A program made the position numbers and the translations under genes. This document shows, piece by piece, positions 7,725 through 17,800 of a stretch of 55,157 nt of DNA. A model generated the notes under the pieces. It was given only the letters and a program-made list of their open reading frames with translations. It was not told the origin of the DNA and did no database searches. The stretch's first letter is position 1. Every line of letters starts with the position of its first letter. Source of the DNA: Dielma fastidiosa (GTDB lineage: Bacteria > Bacillota_I > Bacilli_A > Erysipelotrichales > Erysipelotrichaceae); the NCBI RefSeq assembly GCF_000313565.1, contig NZ_HE578926.1, positions 256,142-311,298 on the forward strand, written 5' to 3'.

Positions 7725-8585
7725 CTACATTACTTTGCCGCACTGCTCAATAATTAAATTCTTATATTCATCATCAAGCAGCTTAGTAACTGGCCCGCGC
7801 TGACCATTACCGATAACCTTATCATTGATTTTTATAATTGGACAAACTTCTGTTTTTGAATCGGTAACAATTACCTCATCAGCATCCAGTAGTTCATTGA
7901 TTGTAAATTTGCGTTCTTCATAAGGAATACATTTTTTACGGCAGATCTGCAGCACAAGCAATTTAGTAATACCCGGCAGAATCTCAGGTCCATCAGGTGT
8001 GGTGAAAACTTCACCATTTTTAACGATAAGAACATTACCCGCACGTTCTTCAGTGATATAACCGTCACGATACAGAATCGCTTTATCAGCACCGTGTTTT
8101 TTTGCTTCAGCAATTGCCATACAGTTAGGAAGCAGATTCAAGGACTTCGCATTGCAAAGAAGCCAGCGTTTATCAGGATACAAGATTGCTGACACACCAT
8201 TTTCAATCTTATCCGTGCCGCGGTAATAATGAGACACACAGCCGGATACAACCGATTGCTGATCTTTAAAATCAGGATAATTATGGTTTCTTGGTTTACC
8301 ATCACCGCGAGTAAACTGCATGTATACATTGCCGCTGTCTAAATCATTTGCTTCTACCAAGTCATAGAAGAATTGACGGATTTCATCACGAGTATAATTC
8401 AAATTCATATCCAGCAGACGGGCAGAATTTTCAAAACGATCCAGATGCTCTTCCAAAGCGAACAGCTTTCCGTTATACACTCTCACGAACTCATAAATAC
8501 CGTCGCCGAATTGATAACCGCGGTCATTGAAATCAATATTCATCTCTTGCTGTTCAACAAGCTTACCTTTCCATAAAAACTTCAT
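7725..8585 (-). CDS. dat: D-amino-acid transaminase (PLP fold type IV)
   Basis: 286 residues. Against the well-studied Bacillus D-amino-acid transaminase every hallmark is kept: DRGYQFGDGIYE with Tyr31, the substrate-carboxylate trap Arg99 and His101 (PRNHNYP), the PLP lysine Lys147 in CNAKSLNLL, Glu179 in YITEERAGN, and the phosphate-binding LPGITK. The enzyme would therefore bind a D-configured 2-amino acid. It starts behind GGAGGAAG. It lies between the PTS IID gene (28 bp away) and an Eda-type aldolase (15 bp), an unusual place for a cell-wall D-alanine/D-glutamate enzyme. A role in catabolising an imported 2-amino sugar acid is more likely than peptidoglycan synthesis; this is inference. 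Confidence 0.9.
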   Translation of the reverse strand: MKFLWKGKLVEQQEMNIDFNDRGYQFGDGIYEFVRVYNGKLFALEEHLDRFENSARLLDMNLNYTRDEIRQFFYDLVEANDLDSGNVYMQFTRGDGKPRNHNYPDFKDQQSVVSGCVSHYYRGTDKIENGVSAILYPDKRWLLCNAKSLNLLPNCMAIAEAKKHGADKAILYRDGYITEERAGNVLIVKNGEVFTTPDGPEILPGITKLLVLQICRKKCIPYEERKFTINELLDADEVIVTDSKTEVCPIIKINDKVIGNGQRGPVTKLLDDEYKNLIIEQCGKVM

Positions 8586-8613
8586 TATACTTCCTCCTTC
8601 CTGCATCAGCAGT

Positions 8614-9441
8614 TTATAAAATACCTAATAATGATCCTATAACTGAAACAATTAAGATAACCAATAAAATGCGGTTAAAATTTTGTCCCTTCTTAGCCAT
8701 ATAAATATAAATTGCGAAAACTGCGGCTAATGGCAGAATACCGGGAACTACACTGTCTAAAAATGCCTGTAAAGCAAACTCAGATCCACTGGCAGACAGA
8801 CTTAACGGCGTTGAAATAGAAACATTCCCCGCTGTCAAAGCCCCCATCATCATTAAACCAACTACATTGGCAAAGAAAATTACCGCTTGCATTGACCCGT
8901 TCTTCAAAATTTTCAATACGGATTCACGGCCCAGCTGATATCCTTTCTGCGTCATATATTTCATCAGATAATATGTACTGATAGGATAAATCAGCAGCGG
9001 CAGGATACCGCCAATCGGATTGCCATTTTTCGCAAAGGGCAGGAATAAAGCAATTAGAATCGGCATGTATGCAGCCCAAATCAACGTATCACCGACAGCC
9101 GCTACCGGCCCCATCAAACCTGTTTTAATACTTGTGATGGCATCGTCAGTAATACTGCCGCCATTTGCCTTTTCTTCTTCCATACCTAATGTGATACCTA
9201 ATATTATACCACCAGGAATAGAATCTGTGTTATAGAAAACCAGATGCCGCTTTAATGCCTGAACATACTCTTCCTTTTCAGGATAAAGCTTCTTTAAAGC
9301 AGGAATCATGGAAGCACAAAATACTAATGCCTGAAGACGTTCATAAGAATTGGACATCTCAGCACCGATATATAATCGATTCATACACCGATTAACATCT
9401 TTTTTAGTTAATCTTACTTCATTCATTTTAGACTCTTCCAT
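8614..9441 (-). CDS. PTS mannose-family transporter, IID component (operon 1)
   Basis: 275 residues. Typical IID N-terminus (LTKKDVNRCMNRLYIGAEMSNSYERLQAL), the conserved GIILGITLGMEEEKA and SIKTGLMGPVAAVGDTLIWA blocks, and a hydrophobic C-terminal half ending in a single membrane helix. IID pairs with IIC to form the membrane channel. It overlaps the IIC stop by one base (TAATG), so the two are translationally coupled. The substrate cannot be read from the sequence. Confidence 0.95.
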   Translation of the reverse strand: MEESKMNEVRLTKKDVNRCMNRLYIGAEMSNSYERLQALVFCASMIPALKKLYPEKEEYVQALKRHLVFYNTDSIPGGIILGITLGMEEEKANGGSITDDAITSIKTGLMGPVAAVGDTLIWAAYMPILIALFLPFAKNGNPIGGILPLLIYPISTYYLMKYMTQKGYQLGRESVLKILKNGSMQAVIFFANVVGLMMMGALTAGNVSISTPLSLSASGSEFALQAFLDSVVPGILPLAAVFAIYIYMAKKGQNFNRILLVILIVSVIGSLLGIL

Positions 9442-10196
9442 TATGATATTTCCTCCTTCCTGAATAAGAATAAATATAAGAGTGATGCCGTAGCTACTGC
9501 AAAGATAGCGACTGCCATAACATCAAGACTGAAATATTTAACCATAAAGAAACCGATAATAAAGAATGGAATTAGCTGCTTCTTACCAATAACAGTTAAC
9601 GTAATTGCAAAGCCTAAAGCCGGTAAGATACCGCCCATAACCTCAAAAGAATGCAGCAGCCAATCAGGAATCATAGTCAATACCTGTTTAGCAAATTCTA
9701 CACCATAGAAATCAATAACAAATACGATTGGAAAACGGATGATGAAGCCAACAATCGTAGGTAAAATATAAGCACATGTAAAAATACCGCGTGAATTTCC
9801 TTCTTCCGCATATTGATCTGCTTTATGTACCCACAAGGTATTCGTTGTACGGCGAATCTGATCAACAAATACACCAATAACCCCAAAAGGAACTGCGAGT
9901 GTAATCGCTACTTCTGGACTCATACCGGAAAGTACACCGATCGGAATAGCAATACAGCCAGCTAAAGCCGGATCATTAGGCACATTACCGCCCGGTGTTG
10001 ATGTCACACCAAGATAAACAAGCTGTAAAGCCGCGCCGATCTGCATAGCCTCAACCATTTTTCCTGAAAGCACCCCTACAAAGATACCAATTACTACTGG
10101 CTGAAGCAGCATGCTTGAAAAAGTATAACCAAAACGCAATCTGCAAATCCAATAATACAACCCCATACATATGGCAATAATTAAAGTATTTCCCAT
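9441..10196 (-). CDS. PTS mannose/sorbose-family transporter, IIC component (operon 1)
   Basis: 251 residues, polytopic. Carries family blocks GAALQLVYLGVTSTPGGNVPNDPALAGCIAIP, LAVPFGVIGVFVDQIRRTTNT and GILPALGFAITL. Together with IID it translocates the substrate, which is phosphorylated by IIB. A 104-nt gap to the IIB gene upstream holds no clear terminator. Homologous to the IIC at 29232-29981 but clearly diverged, so the two systems probably take different substrates. Confidence 0.95.
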   Translation of the reverse strand: MGNTLIIAICMGLYYWICRLRFGYTFSSMLLQPVVIGIFVGVLSGKMVEAMQIGAALQLVYLGVTSTPGGNVPNDPALAGCIAIPIGVLSGMSPEVAITLAVPFGVIGVFVDQIRRTTNTLWVHKADQYAEEGNSRGIFTCAYILPTIVGFIIRFPIVFVIDFYGVEFAKQVLTMIPDWLLHSFEVMGGILPALGFAITLTVIGKKQLIPFFIIGFFMVKYFSLDVMAVAIFAVATASLLYLFLFRKEEIS

Positions 10197-10300
10197 TTGA
10201 TTTACGAAACTATTTAAGTTTCTGATCTCCTTTCTCTAAAAGCAATATTCATAAGCTAAGCTTTCGCATACGAATGCCTTAAGATCATCCCGTCGAATGA

Positions 10301-10792
10301 TCAGCGTTTAAACCGATTTAATGCATCTTCAAATTTCAAAGGATTATCCTCTGGAATTGTCTGAAAAATAATATCCACACCCTGACTGCTTAATGCCTGT
10401 AAAGCATTTGCGTCAGCATCATCAAGGGTAATGTTTTGATAAACGACCTTACGGCTCGGACCGCCGCCTAAGCCGCCAATCTGAACCTTATTCACCAACA
10501 CACCTTTAGCCGCTAACTCACTCAGCGTTTTAATATCCGGAAGCAGCAATAAGATTTTACCTGTCTCAAATTCATGATTCTGCCATTTTTCAACGGCAGC
10601 TTCAATGCCATAGCATTCAATCACGATGCCCGGAGGCGCTGACATTTTATAAATCTCCAATAAAAATAAATCCTTGGCAACAGCATCACTGATAATAACA
10701 ATCTTATTCGCCTGTGATTGCTGAACCCACTTTGTCATGACCTGTCCGTGAATCAAACGGCTGTCAATACGGCACAATACAATATTGTTCAT
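10301..10792 (-). CDS. PTS mannose-family transporter, IIB component (operon 1)
   Basis: 163 residues. The phosphorylatable histidine is in CRIDSRLIHGQVMTKW (His about residue 14). The rest follows the IIB-man/sor fold, including KMSAPPGIVIE and VQIGGLGGGPSRKVVYQNI. It takes phosphate from IIA and passes it to the incoming substrate. The start is the ATG after AAAAGGAGGG; an in-frame ATG 42 nt upstream is less likely. Confidence 0.95.
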   Translation of the reverse strand: MNNIVLCRIDSRLIHGQVMTKWVQQSQANKIVIISDAVAKDLFLLEIYKMSAPPGIVIECYGIEAAVEKWQNHEFETGKILLLLPDIKTLSELAAKGVLVNKVQIGGLGGGPSRKVVYQNITLDDADANALQALSSQGVDIIFQTIPEDNPLKFEDALNRFKR

Positions 10793-10845
10793 GTTACACC
10801 CTCCTTTTAAGTAACAAATAATAAATAGCTTCAATATAATGATTT

Positions 10846-11277
10846 TTATTTCCCTGTAATCTTCTCCATAACATCAAAAATTGATGATTGGCAGCTGGCA
10901 AGTACCTTCTTTATATCCAACTCACCGCCGAACGAAATTTGTGTACAAGCCTCAATCAGCAGCGGACAATTAAGACCGGTGATTACACTGATTGCACAAT
11001 CTTCCCGTTCTTTCGCAATCACTGCCGCAACATTAGTCGGTGTACCGCCAAAAACATCGGTCATTAATGTTATATGCAGCAAAACATGTTTTTCCTGAGC
11101 TTTTTTTACCTCTGCCAGAATCGCCGCCTCTACTGCCTGCCTAAATTCCGCCAGCAGCATTTCAGGGGTTAACGCTACCGCAGATACAAAATCTGCTTTT
11201 CCGAGAATCATTTCCACACTGGACTTAAGCGCTTTTCCCCAGTCCCCATGTGTCAGTAAGATAATTTTTTCTTCCAT
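10846..11277 (-). CDS. PTS mannose-family transporter, IIA component (operon 1)
   Basis: 143 residues. The active-site histidine is in IILLTHGDWGKALKSS (His about residue 10), and the MTDVFGGTPTNVAA block follows. A soluble IIA-man domain that accepts phosphate from HPr. It also has the family's VITGLNCPLLIEA segment. It follows the ThrE-C gene by 27 bp and precedes IIB by 53 bp in the same operon. Confidence 0.95.
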   Translation of the reverse strand: MEEKIILLTHGDWGKALKSSVEMILGKADFVSAVALTPEMLLAEFRQAVEAAILAEVKKAQEKHVLLHITLMTDVFGGTPTNVAAVIAKEREDCAISVITGLNCPLLIEACTQISFGGELDIKKVLASCQSSIFDVMEKITGK

Positions 11278-11304
11278 AAAAGTACCTCATCCTTATCTTG
11301 TTTT

Positions 11305-11727
11305 TTATAATGCCGCTTTTTTAATTAATCGCAGCAGCGCTTCTACGCTCAATGCGCCTAAGCCAATCATACCAGCTACCGTAATGGTCAATCCTAAATG
11401 ATAAACAGAAAGCGATGACTGACCTTTCATCAAATAAAACATACATTTATATATGTCAGCGCCCGGTACAAAAGGTATAAAACTTGGTATCAGTATCACG
11501 GTAATAGGTGTCTTATATTTTCTTGAAAGCAATTGGGTACCCATTGACATACAGATGCCTGCAATATATGTACTGAAAGCCAGCCCGCACATATTATTAA
11601 GCAATAAAAAGATAAACCACGCAAATGCTCCGTTGACAGACGCCGGTATGATTTTATCGAAAGGAACCTGCATTACCAATGAATAAGCTACGCTTGTCAT
11701 AAAAGCTCCAAAGACTTCTAAAACCAT
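11305..11727 (-). CDS. Threonine/serine exporter-like protein, C-terminal half (ThrE_2, DUF3815)
   Basis: 140 residues, about four to five membrane segments, with the family motif ILIPSFIPFVPGADIY. It corresponds to the C-terminal domain of ThrE-type exporters, which in many Bacillota is a separate gene. It overlaps the N-terminal-half gene by 10 bp. In this PTS operon it would export an amino acid formed during catabolism, for example the transamination product; this is an inference. Confidence 0.88.
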   Translation of the reverse strand: MVLEVFGAFMTSVAYSLVMQVPFDKIIPASVNGAFAWFIFLLLNNMCGLAFSTYIAGICMSMGTQLLSRKYKTPITVILIPSFIPFVPGADIYKCMFYLMKGQSSLSVYHLGLTITVAGMIGLGALSVEALLRLIKKAAL

Positions 11728-12524
11728 AAACCATCGCCGCCGATTCCCATACCAAATCCAATACCTACCGCAATCGTACCCGCAATAACCAATGCCTCCA
11801 ATAAACGGTTAGATCCTGATACAAAATCACCATTTAATAAATCACGCAGCGCATTAGTCAGTGCAATGCCAGGCACCATTGGCATAATTGATGAAATTAA
11901 GACAATGGAACCATCGAAAGACATTCTAAAATAAGTGAATAAGGCAGTTAAAGCAATTACCGATAACGATAGAACCAATGATGCCAATAAATCAAACATA
12001 AGCTCAGACAATCCTGCTGCATCATTTAATACCAAAAGCAATACATAAATGCATCCATTCAGAAATGATGCAATAAATTCATTAAAGCCGCCCTTAAAGA
12101 CGAGAGAAAAACTGCACCCAAGCATCAAGAAGCCAAGCTTATACAGCCTTTTATTACGGCTTGTATTCGATGATATAAGCAATTCATCCATCGCATTGGC
12201 AGCCTGAGATAAAGTATATTTCCCATCAGTAAGATTCCGTGATATGCTGTTGATTGTATGAACATGATTGAGATTTGTCTGATGTTCATTAACACGCCGT
12301 ATCACCGTGATAGTTTGCTGATCAGGGAAGCGGATCGTTGCGATTAAGCTTGTCGATTGAGCAATGATATCAGCTTGACACTTATAAGCAGAAAACATTC
12401 GCTTTAAACTGTCTTCGATACGGTATGCCTCAGCATTTGCCTTAATCAAAATTTCTCCGGCTGTTAAAATCACTTCAACCAACGCTTCATTTTCAGGCTG
12501 AATCGTATCTAAATATTGCTTCAT
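11718..12524 (-). CDS. Threonine/serine exporter-like protein, N-terminal half (ThrE_1, DUF1212)
   Basis: 268 residues. The soluble N-terminal region (NEALVEVILTAGEILIKANAEAYRIEDSLKRM) is followed by five hydrophobic segments and the ISSIMPMVPGIALTNALRDLLNGD motif of DUF1212. Works with the adjacent C-terminal half. It is the first gene of the operon ThrE-N, ThrE-C, IIA, IIB, IIC, IID, D-transaminase, aldolase. The ribosome site is weak. The promoter must lie in 12525-12689, shared with the divergent PRD regulator; TATAGT near 12560-12570 is a possible -10. Confidence 0.9.
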   Translation of the reverse strand: MKQYLDTIQPENEALVEVILTAGEILIKANAEAYRIEDSLKRMFSAYKCQADIIAQSTSLIATIRFPDQQTITVIRRVNEHQTNLNHVHTINSISRNLTDGKYTLSQAANAMDELLISSNTSRNKRLYKLGFLMLGCSFSLVFKGGFNEFIASFLNGCIYVLLLVLNDAAGLSELMFDLLASLVLSLSVIALTALFTYFRMSFDGSIVLISSIMPMVPGIALTNALRDLLNGDFVSGSNRLLEALVIAGTIAVGIGFGMGIGGDGLWF

Positions 12525-12649
12525 AATTATCCATAATTTTCATGCCTTTCTTATCACGCTTTCACTATAACATTAATTTTTTATAACGTGTTTCTTCATA
12601 TTTTCGCGAATCATTACGCAAATCAGAAGAAATTAATTATTTCAGCTTA

Positions 12650-12658
12650 TGGTATTAT
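12650..12658 (+). promoter_or_regulatory. Extended -10 promoter of the PRD regulator
   Basis: TGGTATTAT (TG-N-TATTAT) lies 32 bp before the regulator start at 12690, in the 165-bp divergent region. No good -35 box is visible, as expected for an extended -10 promoter. Confidence 0.5.
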
Positions 12659-12689
12659 ATAAATAATAAAGGACTGTGGAGGTGAGCGC

Positions 12690-14597
12690 ATGCTGACAAA
12701 AAGACAAATCGAAATTTTCATGGACTATTATGCTCATCATGATGAAATCATTAAATCAAAAATACTTGCCGATAAATATAATATCAGCATTCGGACAATT
12801 CAAAACGATATTCAAGTCATCCGCGATGAAGTTGAAAAAGCCGGTGCTGAACTAAAATCAATCAGCTCAAAAGGTCATGTTCTGCTAATAAAAAACCAAG
12901 CATTATGCGCCAGTTTTGCCGATCATCTCACGCTTGATTATAATAGTAATTATTTCTTTGATGTACAGGCATCACGGGTAGACTATCTGCTGTCTACACT
13001 GATTACATCCCATGATTTTATTAAAAGTCAGGACCTTGCAGACGCAATGTATATCAGCCGTTCACGGATATCTGTTGATTTGGCCCTGCTTAAGGAAGTC
13101 TTAAAAAAATATAATTTATCGCTGGTAAGCAAACCCTATTACGGTTTAAAAATTGAAGGCAGCGAAATCAATAAAAGACAATGCATCATTAAGGAAAATT
13201 TATGTTTCGCGCATAATTTTATTCAGAATGAAAAGGATGAGCCAATTATTAATGAGGTAAAAAACATCGTAACGCAGATTCTTGTAGATTCACATTATAA
13301 AATTTCTGATATAGCACTGCAGAATCTAATCATTCACATAGCTACCGCCATTGAACGTATGCGAAGCGGTAATTACCTTGAACAGCAGTCCATCAATTTA
13401 AAGGATGATGATGTTTTTCATCATGTACTTGAAATATCCAATAAAATCATACAAAGCTGCTGCAATAAATATTCACTCCCATATACTGAGAGTGAGGTCG
13501 TCTTATTAGCCTTAAATCTCCAAGGTAAAAGAGAATATGATCAGCAGGAATACATATCCGATGAAATCAACAAAAAAATCTACCATGGACTTCAGCAGAT
13601 TAATGAGAATTACAATCTCGATTTAACCAACGATCTTAATTTAAGAATTTCTTTGGGACTTCATATTCTCCCATTATTATCACGTTTAAAAACAGGAATG
13701 CTGCTTAAAAACATTATGACTTATACCATCAAGCAGAAATTCCCCTTTGCGTTTGATATAGCGTCAACCTTTACCTATTCAATTCTGCCTGAATATAAAG
13801 AGCGCTTATCTGACGATGAAATATCATATTTAGCACTGCATTTTTCAGTAAGTTTGAATCAGACTACACCCGTAGCGAATCGAAAGGACATCCTGCTTAT
13901 CTGTTCTCAGCAAAAAAGTGAAACGATATTAATTCAACAGAAAATCAAGCAATGGTTTAATAACATTAACGAGATAAAAACTGTTTCCGCTTCAATGGTT
14001 AAACCTGAAATATTTGATGATTACAATGCTATCCTTACTACGGAAAGCAAGATTGCAGAAGCTTATCCAAAAGCAATGCTGGTGAATTACTTTTTAACTG
14101 ATACTGATTATCAAAAGATCGAAATGGCATTGAATGGCTTTACCAGTGTGAAGGATATTTTAGATAAATTTGATGAAGATTTATTTTATTATGGTAATGT
14201 AAAAGATAAGTATGAAATGATAGATATTTTATTTAAGAAAGCAAAAAAGAAATTCAAACTGTCGGATGAACTCTACGATTCTGTAATGCTTCATGAAAAA
14301 ATCGCTTCTTCCTGCTTTGGCAATAAACTTGCAATTCCACATCCTGAGCGTTTAATCACGGACTGCACCTTTATTACCGTCGGCATTCCTAAAGAAGAAA
14401 TAATCTGGGAAGGTGATACGAGTATTAATTTAGTAATGTTAGTTTCTATTGATAAAAACAATGTCAGAGCTTATCAGCTATGGTATTATTTATCGTTTTT
14501 GATATCCAATAAAGACATGCTGGATCGAATTACAAAGGTTCCTACTTATGAAAATTTGATTTCCATTATCAATGATGTGTATAAAAATTTGTTTTAA
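12690..14597 (+). CDS. PRD-containing transcriptional activator (MtlR/LicR-like, HTH-PRD1-PRD2-EIIB-EIIA)
   Basis: 635 residues. Domains in order: two N-terminal winged helices (about 1-160), PRD1 with NLIIHIATAIERM (about 210-280), PRD2 with SLGLHILPLLSRL and LALHFSVSLNQ (about 310-400), an EIIB-like domain (ILLICSQQKSE, about 405-490) and an EIIA-fru/mtl-like domain with HEKIASSCFGNKLAIPHPER (about 500-635). The second conserved PRD1 histidine is replaced (LALNLQGK). Phosphorylation of the PRDs and EII-like domains by the PTS sets activity. It is transcribed divergently from the ThrE-PTS-transaminase-aldolase operon, its likely target. GGAGGTGAGCGC precedes the start. Confidence 0.93.
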   Translation: MLTKRQIEIFMDYYAHHDEIIKSKILADKYNISIRTIQNDIQVIRDEVEKAGAELKSISSKGHVLLIKNQALCASFADHLTLDYNSNYFFDVQASRVDYLLSTLITSHDFIKSQDLADAMYISRSRISVDLALLKEVLKKYNLSLVSKPYYGLKIEGSEINKRQCIIKENLCFAHNFIQNEKDEPIINEVKNIVTQILVDSHYKISDIALQNLIIHIATAIERMRSGNYLEQQSINLKDDDVFHHVLEISNKIIQSCCNKYSLPYTESEVVLLALNLQGKREYDQQEYISDEINKKIYHGLQQINENYNLDLTNDLNLRISLGLHILPLLSRLKTGMLLKNIMTYTIKQKFPFAFDIASTFTYSILPEYKERLSDDEISYLALHFSVSLNQTTPVANRKDILLICSQQKSETILIQQKIKQWFNNINEIKTVSASMVKPEIFDDYNAILTTESKIAEAYPKAMLVNYFLTDTDYQKIEMALNGFTSVKDILDKFDEDLFYYGNVKDKYEMIDILFKKAKKKFKLSDELYDSVMLHEKIASSCFGNKLAIPHPERLITDCTFITVGIPKEEIIWEGDTSINLVMLVSIDKNNVRAYQLWYYLSFLISNKDMLDRITKVPTYENLISIINDVYKNLF

Positions 14598-14632
14598 TCT
14601 ATTATTTCGTTACCATAAACAATACAATTGAT

Positions 14633-14684
14633 AAACAGGTACCCATTGAGTATATGTCAATAGGGTACCTGTTTCTTAGTTTTG
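14633..14684 (+). terminator. Terminator of the PRD regulator gene
   Basis: AAACAGGTACCC (14633-14644) pairs with GGGTACCTGTTT (14663-14674); inner bases ATTGA/TCAAT extend the stem. CTTAGTTTT follows. It lies 36 nt past the stop. Confidence 0.85.
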
Positions 14685-14810
14685 AACTCATAATGGATTA
14701 CTTTATGTAAGTCATTTAAGCACTGAATATTCATGATGTTTAGCTTTTAATGCTTCAATAATACATTCAGTCTTATCGAAATTGATTCCATACTTCTAGT
14801 ATTAACATTT

Positions 14811-14841
14811 AAAAAGCCAGCCTTTTAACAGACTGACTCTT
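14811..14841 (-). terminator. Terminator of the bactofilin-surface protein operon
   Basis: Minus strand: AGTCAG pairs with CTGGCT (one G-U pair) and is followed by TTTTT. It lies 37 nt past the stop codon at 14878. Confidence 0.7.
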
Positions 14842-14877
14842 TAGTGTGAAATTCACTATCACATAAATTTATGATTG

Positions 14878-17800
14878 TTATTTAACATAAGGACTCCAAT
14901 AAATTCCATCTTCATTAATCCAACAGCCATCTATCCATTGATTTACCAGCATCCTACCTTGCTGATCTAAATAATACCAACGGCCATTAGAAGCAGCATA
15001 CCATTGACTTCTTACTAAGCTGTAATTATCAAAAAGATACCACTCATTTTGATAAAGCGTCCAATATTTATTCTTAGCTGTATAATCATTATTGAAATAA
15101 TAAATATTGCCCTCAATTTCTGTCCATGATTTAACTAATTTACCATCACTATCAGCTAAATATACTTTATAATTCGAATCATATTGCTTTAAGAACGTGC
15201 CTACCGGCAATATTTTTTCTACTTCCCCGTTTTGATTTAAAATTATCCATTCATATTTAGCAATAGTTTTATCAGCTTTTACGAAATATACGTCATCAGC
15301 CTTTACTGGTATAGTTAAAAACTCATCGACTGCCAGCTTATCAATTAACTTATCTTTTTCATCAAGTAAGACGAAGCCTTGGTCTGCTGGTTTACCTTTA
15401 ATGTAGTAATAACTTTCATCTTTTCGTTCAACGATACCTGTATGTGAATTCGATGAACTTGAACCACTGCTAACTGAAATCCATTGTGCGGTCACTTTTA
15501 CTGCATGGTCTGGCATAATGAAGGTAGTTGTACTTTCTTTGTCATTCTTAAAGTTAAGCTCTGCATCATTGCTTACCCATTTATCAAAGGTATATCCAGA
15601 GCGTTTACCGGCATCAATAGTAACCGTTTCACCTTGTCTGTATTTGTCAGCACCGTTATCTGCAGCATAGCTATTTTCAACTGTGACTGCATATCTTTCA
15701 TTACCGGAAACTTTAAATGTATAAGTAACAAAGATCTCAGGATGATCGACTAATTCGACTTTCATAACGATTTCTTCCGCTGTTTCATCAGCTCCAATGG
15801 TTAGAGTAAAATACTGCGTACCAAAATAATTATCATTAGGCGTTACTTTCGTATTCTTGCTTTCATTTCCGGTGAGTGAAATTATATAAGCTTTTTGTGC
15901 TATACCCTGATCATCACCGAAAAAGCTCACATAACTTTTCGCATAGGTATCTTCCTTACAAACAGTATCATTTTCAATTGATGTATCAAGATTCAATTCC
16001 AGATATGGTTTCGATAAGACAATATCTATACTCTTACTATTACTACTCAGTTTAGCTTCATATCCCTTGTAATCAAAGGTAATCGCAAAATTATCCATGT
16101 CCAATTCTTTGTCGTAGTCCATTGATGTCTTTACTATTGACTTCCCTACCAAATCATTATTTTTATTACCGCTAACATGAACAGGAATCTTTACATCCCC
16201 TGTCAAGTCACTATTAACTTCCACAAACGCGCCTGATTCAAATGCTATCTTATCATAAATAATAACAGAAGCTCCAATTTCAAGATTTGTATTATTCATA
16301 AAATAAATACCATTACCACCGCTTTTAGACTGATTTTTGTTAAGTTTACCGCCAGTTAATACAAGTTTACCGGTGGTTATATAAATTCCACCACCATATT
16401 TAGCATTATTATTTGTAATATAACCACCTGTAATTGTACAAAGCTCATCACTAGAAATCAGGATACCGCCACCGTTGCCCTCAGCACTTGAATTACCAGT
16501 TATACTGCCCCCTGTCATAGTGAACTCTCCTTGTACATATATGCCTGCGCCACCAGATTTAGCTTTATTATTATAGATTGCGCCTCCTTCTGCTAGAATA
16601 ACTTTACCAATGTATTCAGAATTTCCATTAATAGATGATACATTCGCATTGTTAACAACAACTGCACCACCATACCCTGTACCATTGATATTATTTTTCA
16701 GGTATGCGCCATTATTAATCAATAATTTACCGCCAATAACGTTTACTATAGGACTCTCTGATACAACAGCTGAATTTCCATCAATAATAATATGATCAAG
16801 TGTTAAGTTACCTTGATAATTAACATTAATCATTGCACCATTTATGAAACTGCTGTCTCTTTTAACTATTGCACCTTTATCTGACAAATACCAATTTTGA
16901 TTATCATCAACAGTAATAGTGCCTGTCACATAAATAATCCCTTCATCTGCGACTAATTTTTTAGCTTGTTCAAAAGTCTTCACTGCCCTATCAGCAGTAT
17001 CACCAAAGTTTGCATCATTTCCATTTTCACCGTCAACATAAACTGTGTTTAAAAATTCAGGTAATGTACTACAATTTATAATGTACGTATTTTTTGTTAT
17101 GCCATCTTCAGCAATAATTTCTATTTCGTATTTTCCTTTACCCTCACTATCTAGAAATAAATAACCTTCATGATTAATGGTTGATAAAGAAGACCTATTT
17201 ACTTCAAAATAAATTTTCTTATCTTGTATCGAAAATGGCAATGTTACATTATAATCATATTGTCCCTCAACTATCGGCACATTTATCCAACCATAACCAG
17301 TATTATCTGAATTATAATTATAACCAGCTTCAATGCTTTTAAAATTTATATCAAGCTTAAGCAAATCAGCTTCATGATTTAACTCAATTCCTTGAGCTAT
17401 TATTTTTAAGTTTGTAAATCTAGTAGTCTGAATCAAATAATCTTGACCCATACGAGCAATTATATAATCTCTCCCAAGGGTTAATACACTACCATTAGAT
17501 TCTACAATTATGTCAGATTCATCAGGTAATCTGTATCCTTGAGCAGGCATTATTTTCACAATAACTGCCGAATCTGTACTTAAGTCTTCATACTCAATAT
17601 TTGTTAGATCAAATGACAGATTATTGATCCTCGCATTAGGAACCACTGATTTTCGTTTATTGTATATATTATATAATGGACAATCTGGGTTTGTATGAAC
17701 ACCCTCATTCTCAATCACCGGATCACATAAACATTGATCCGTTTGCGAATCATCAAGATCATTTTCCTGGTTGCTATCATCAGGTGTGCAATCAGTACAT

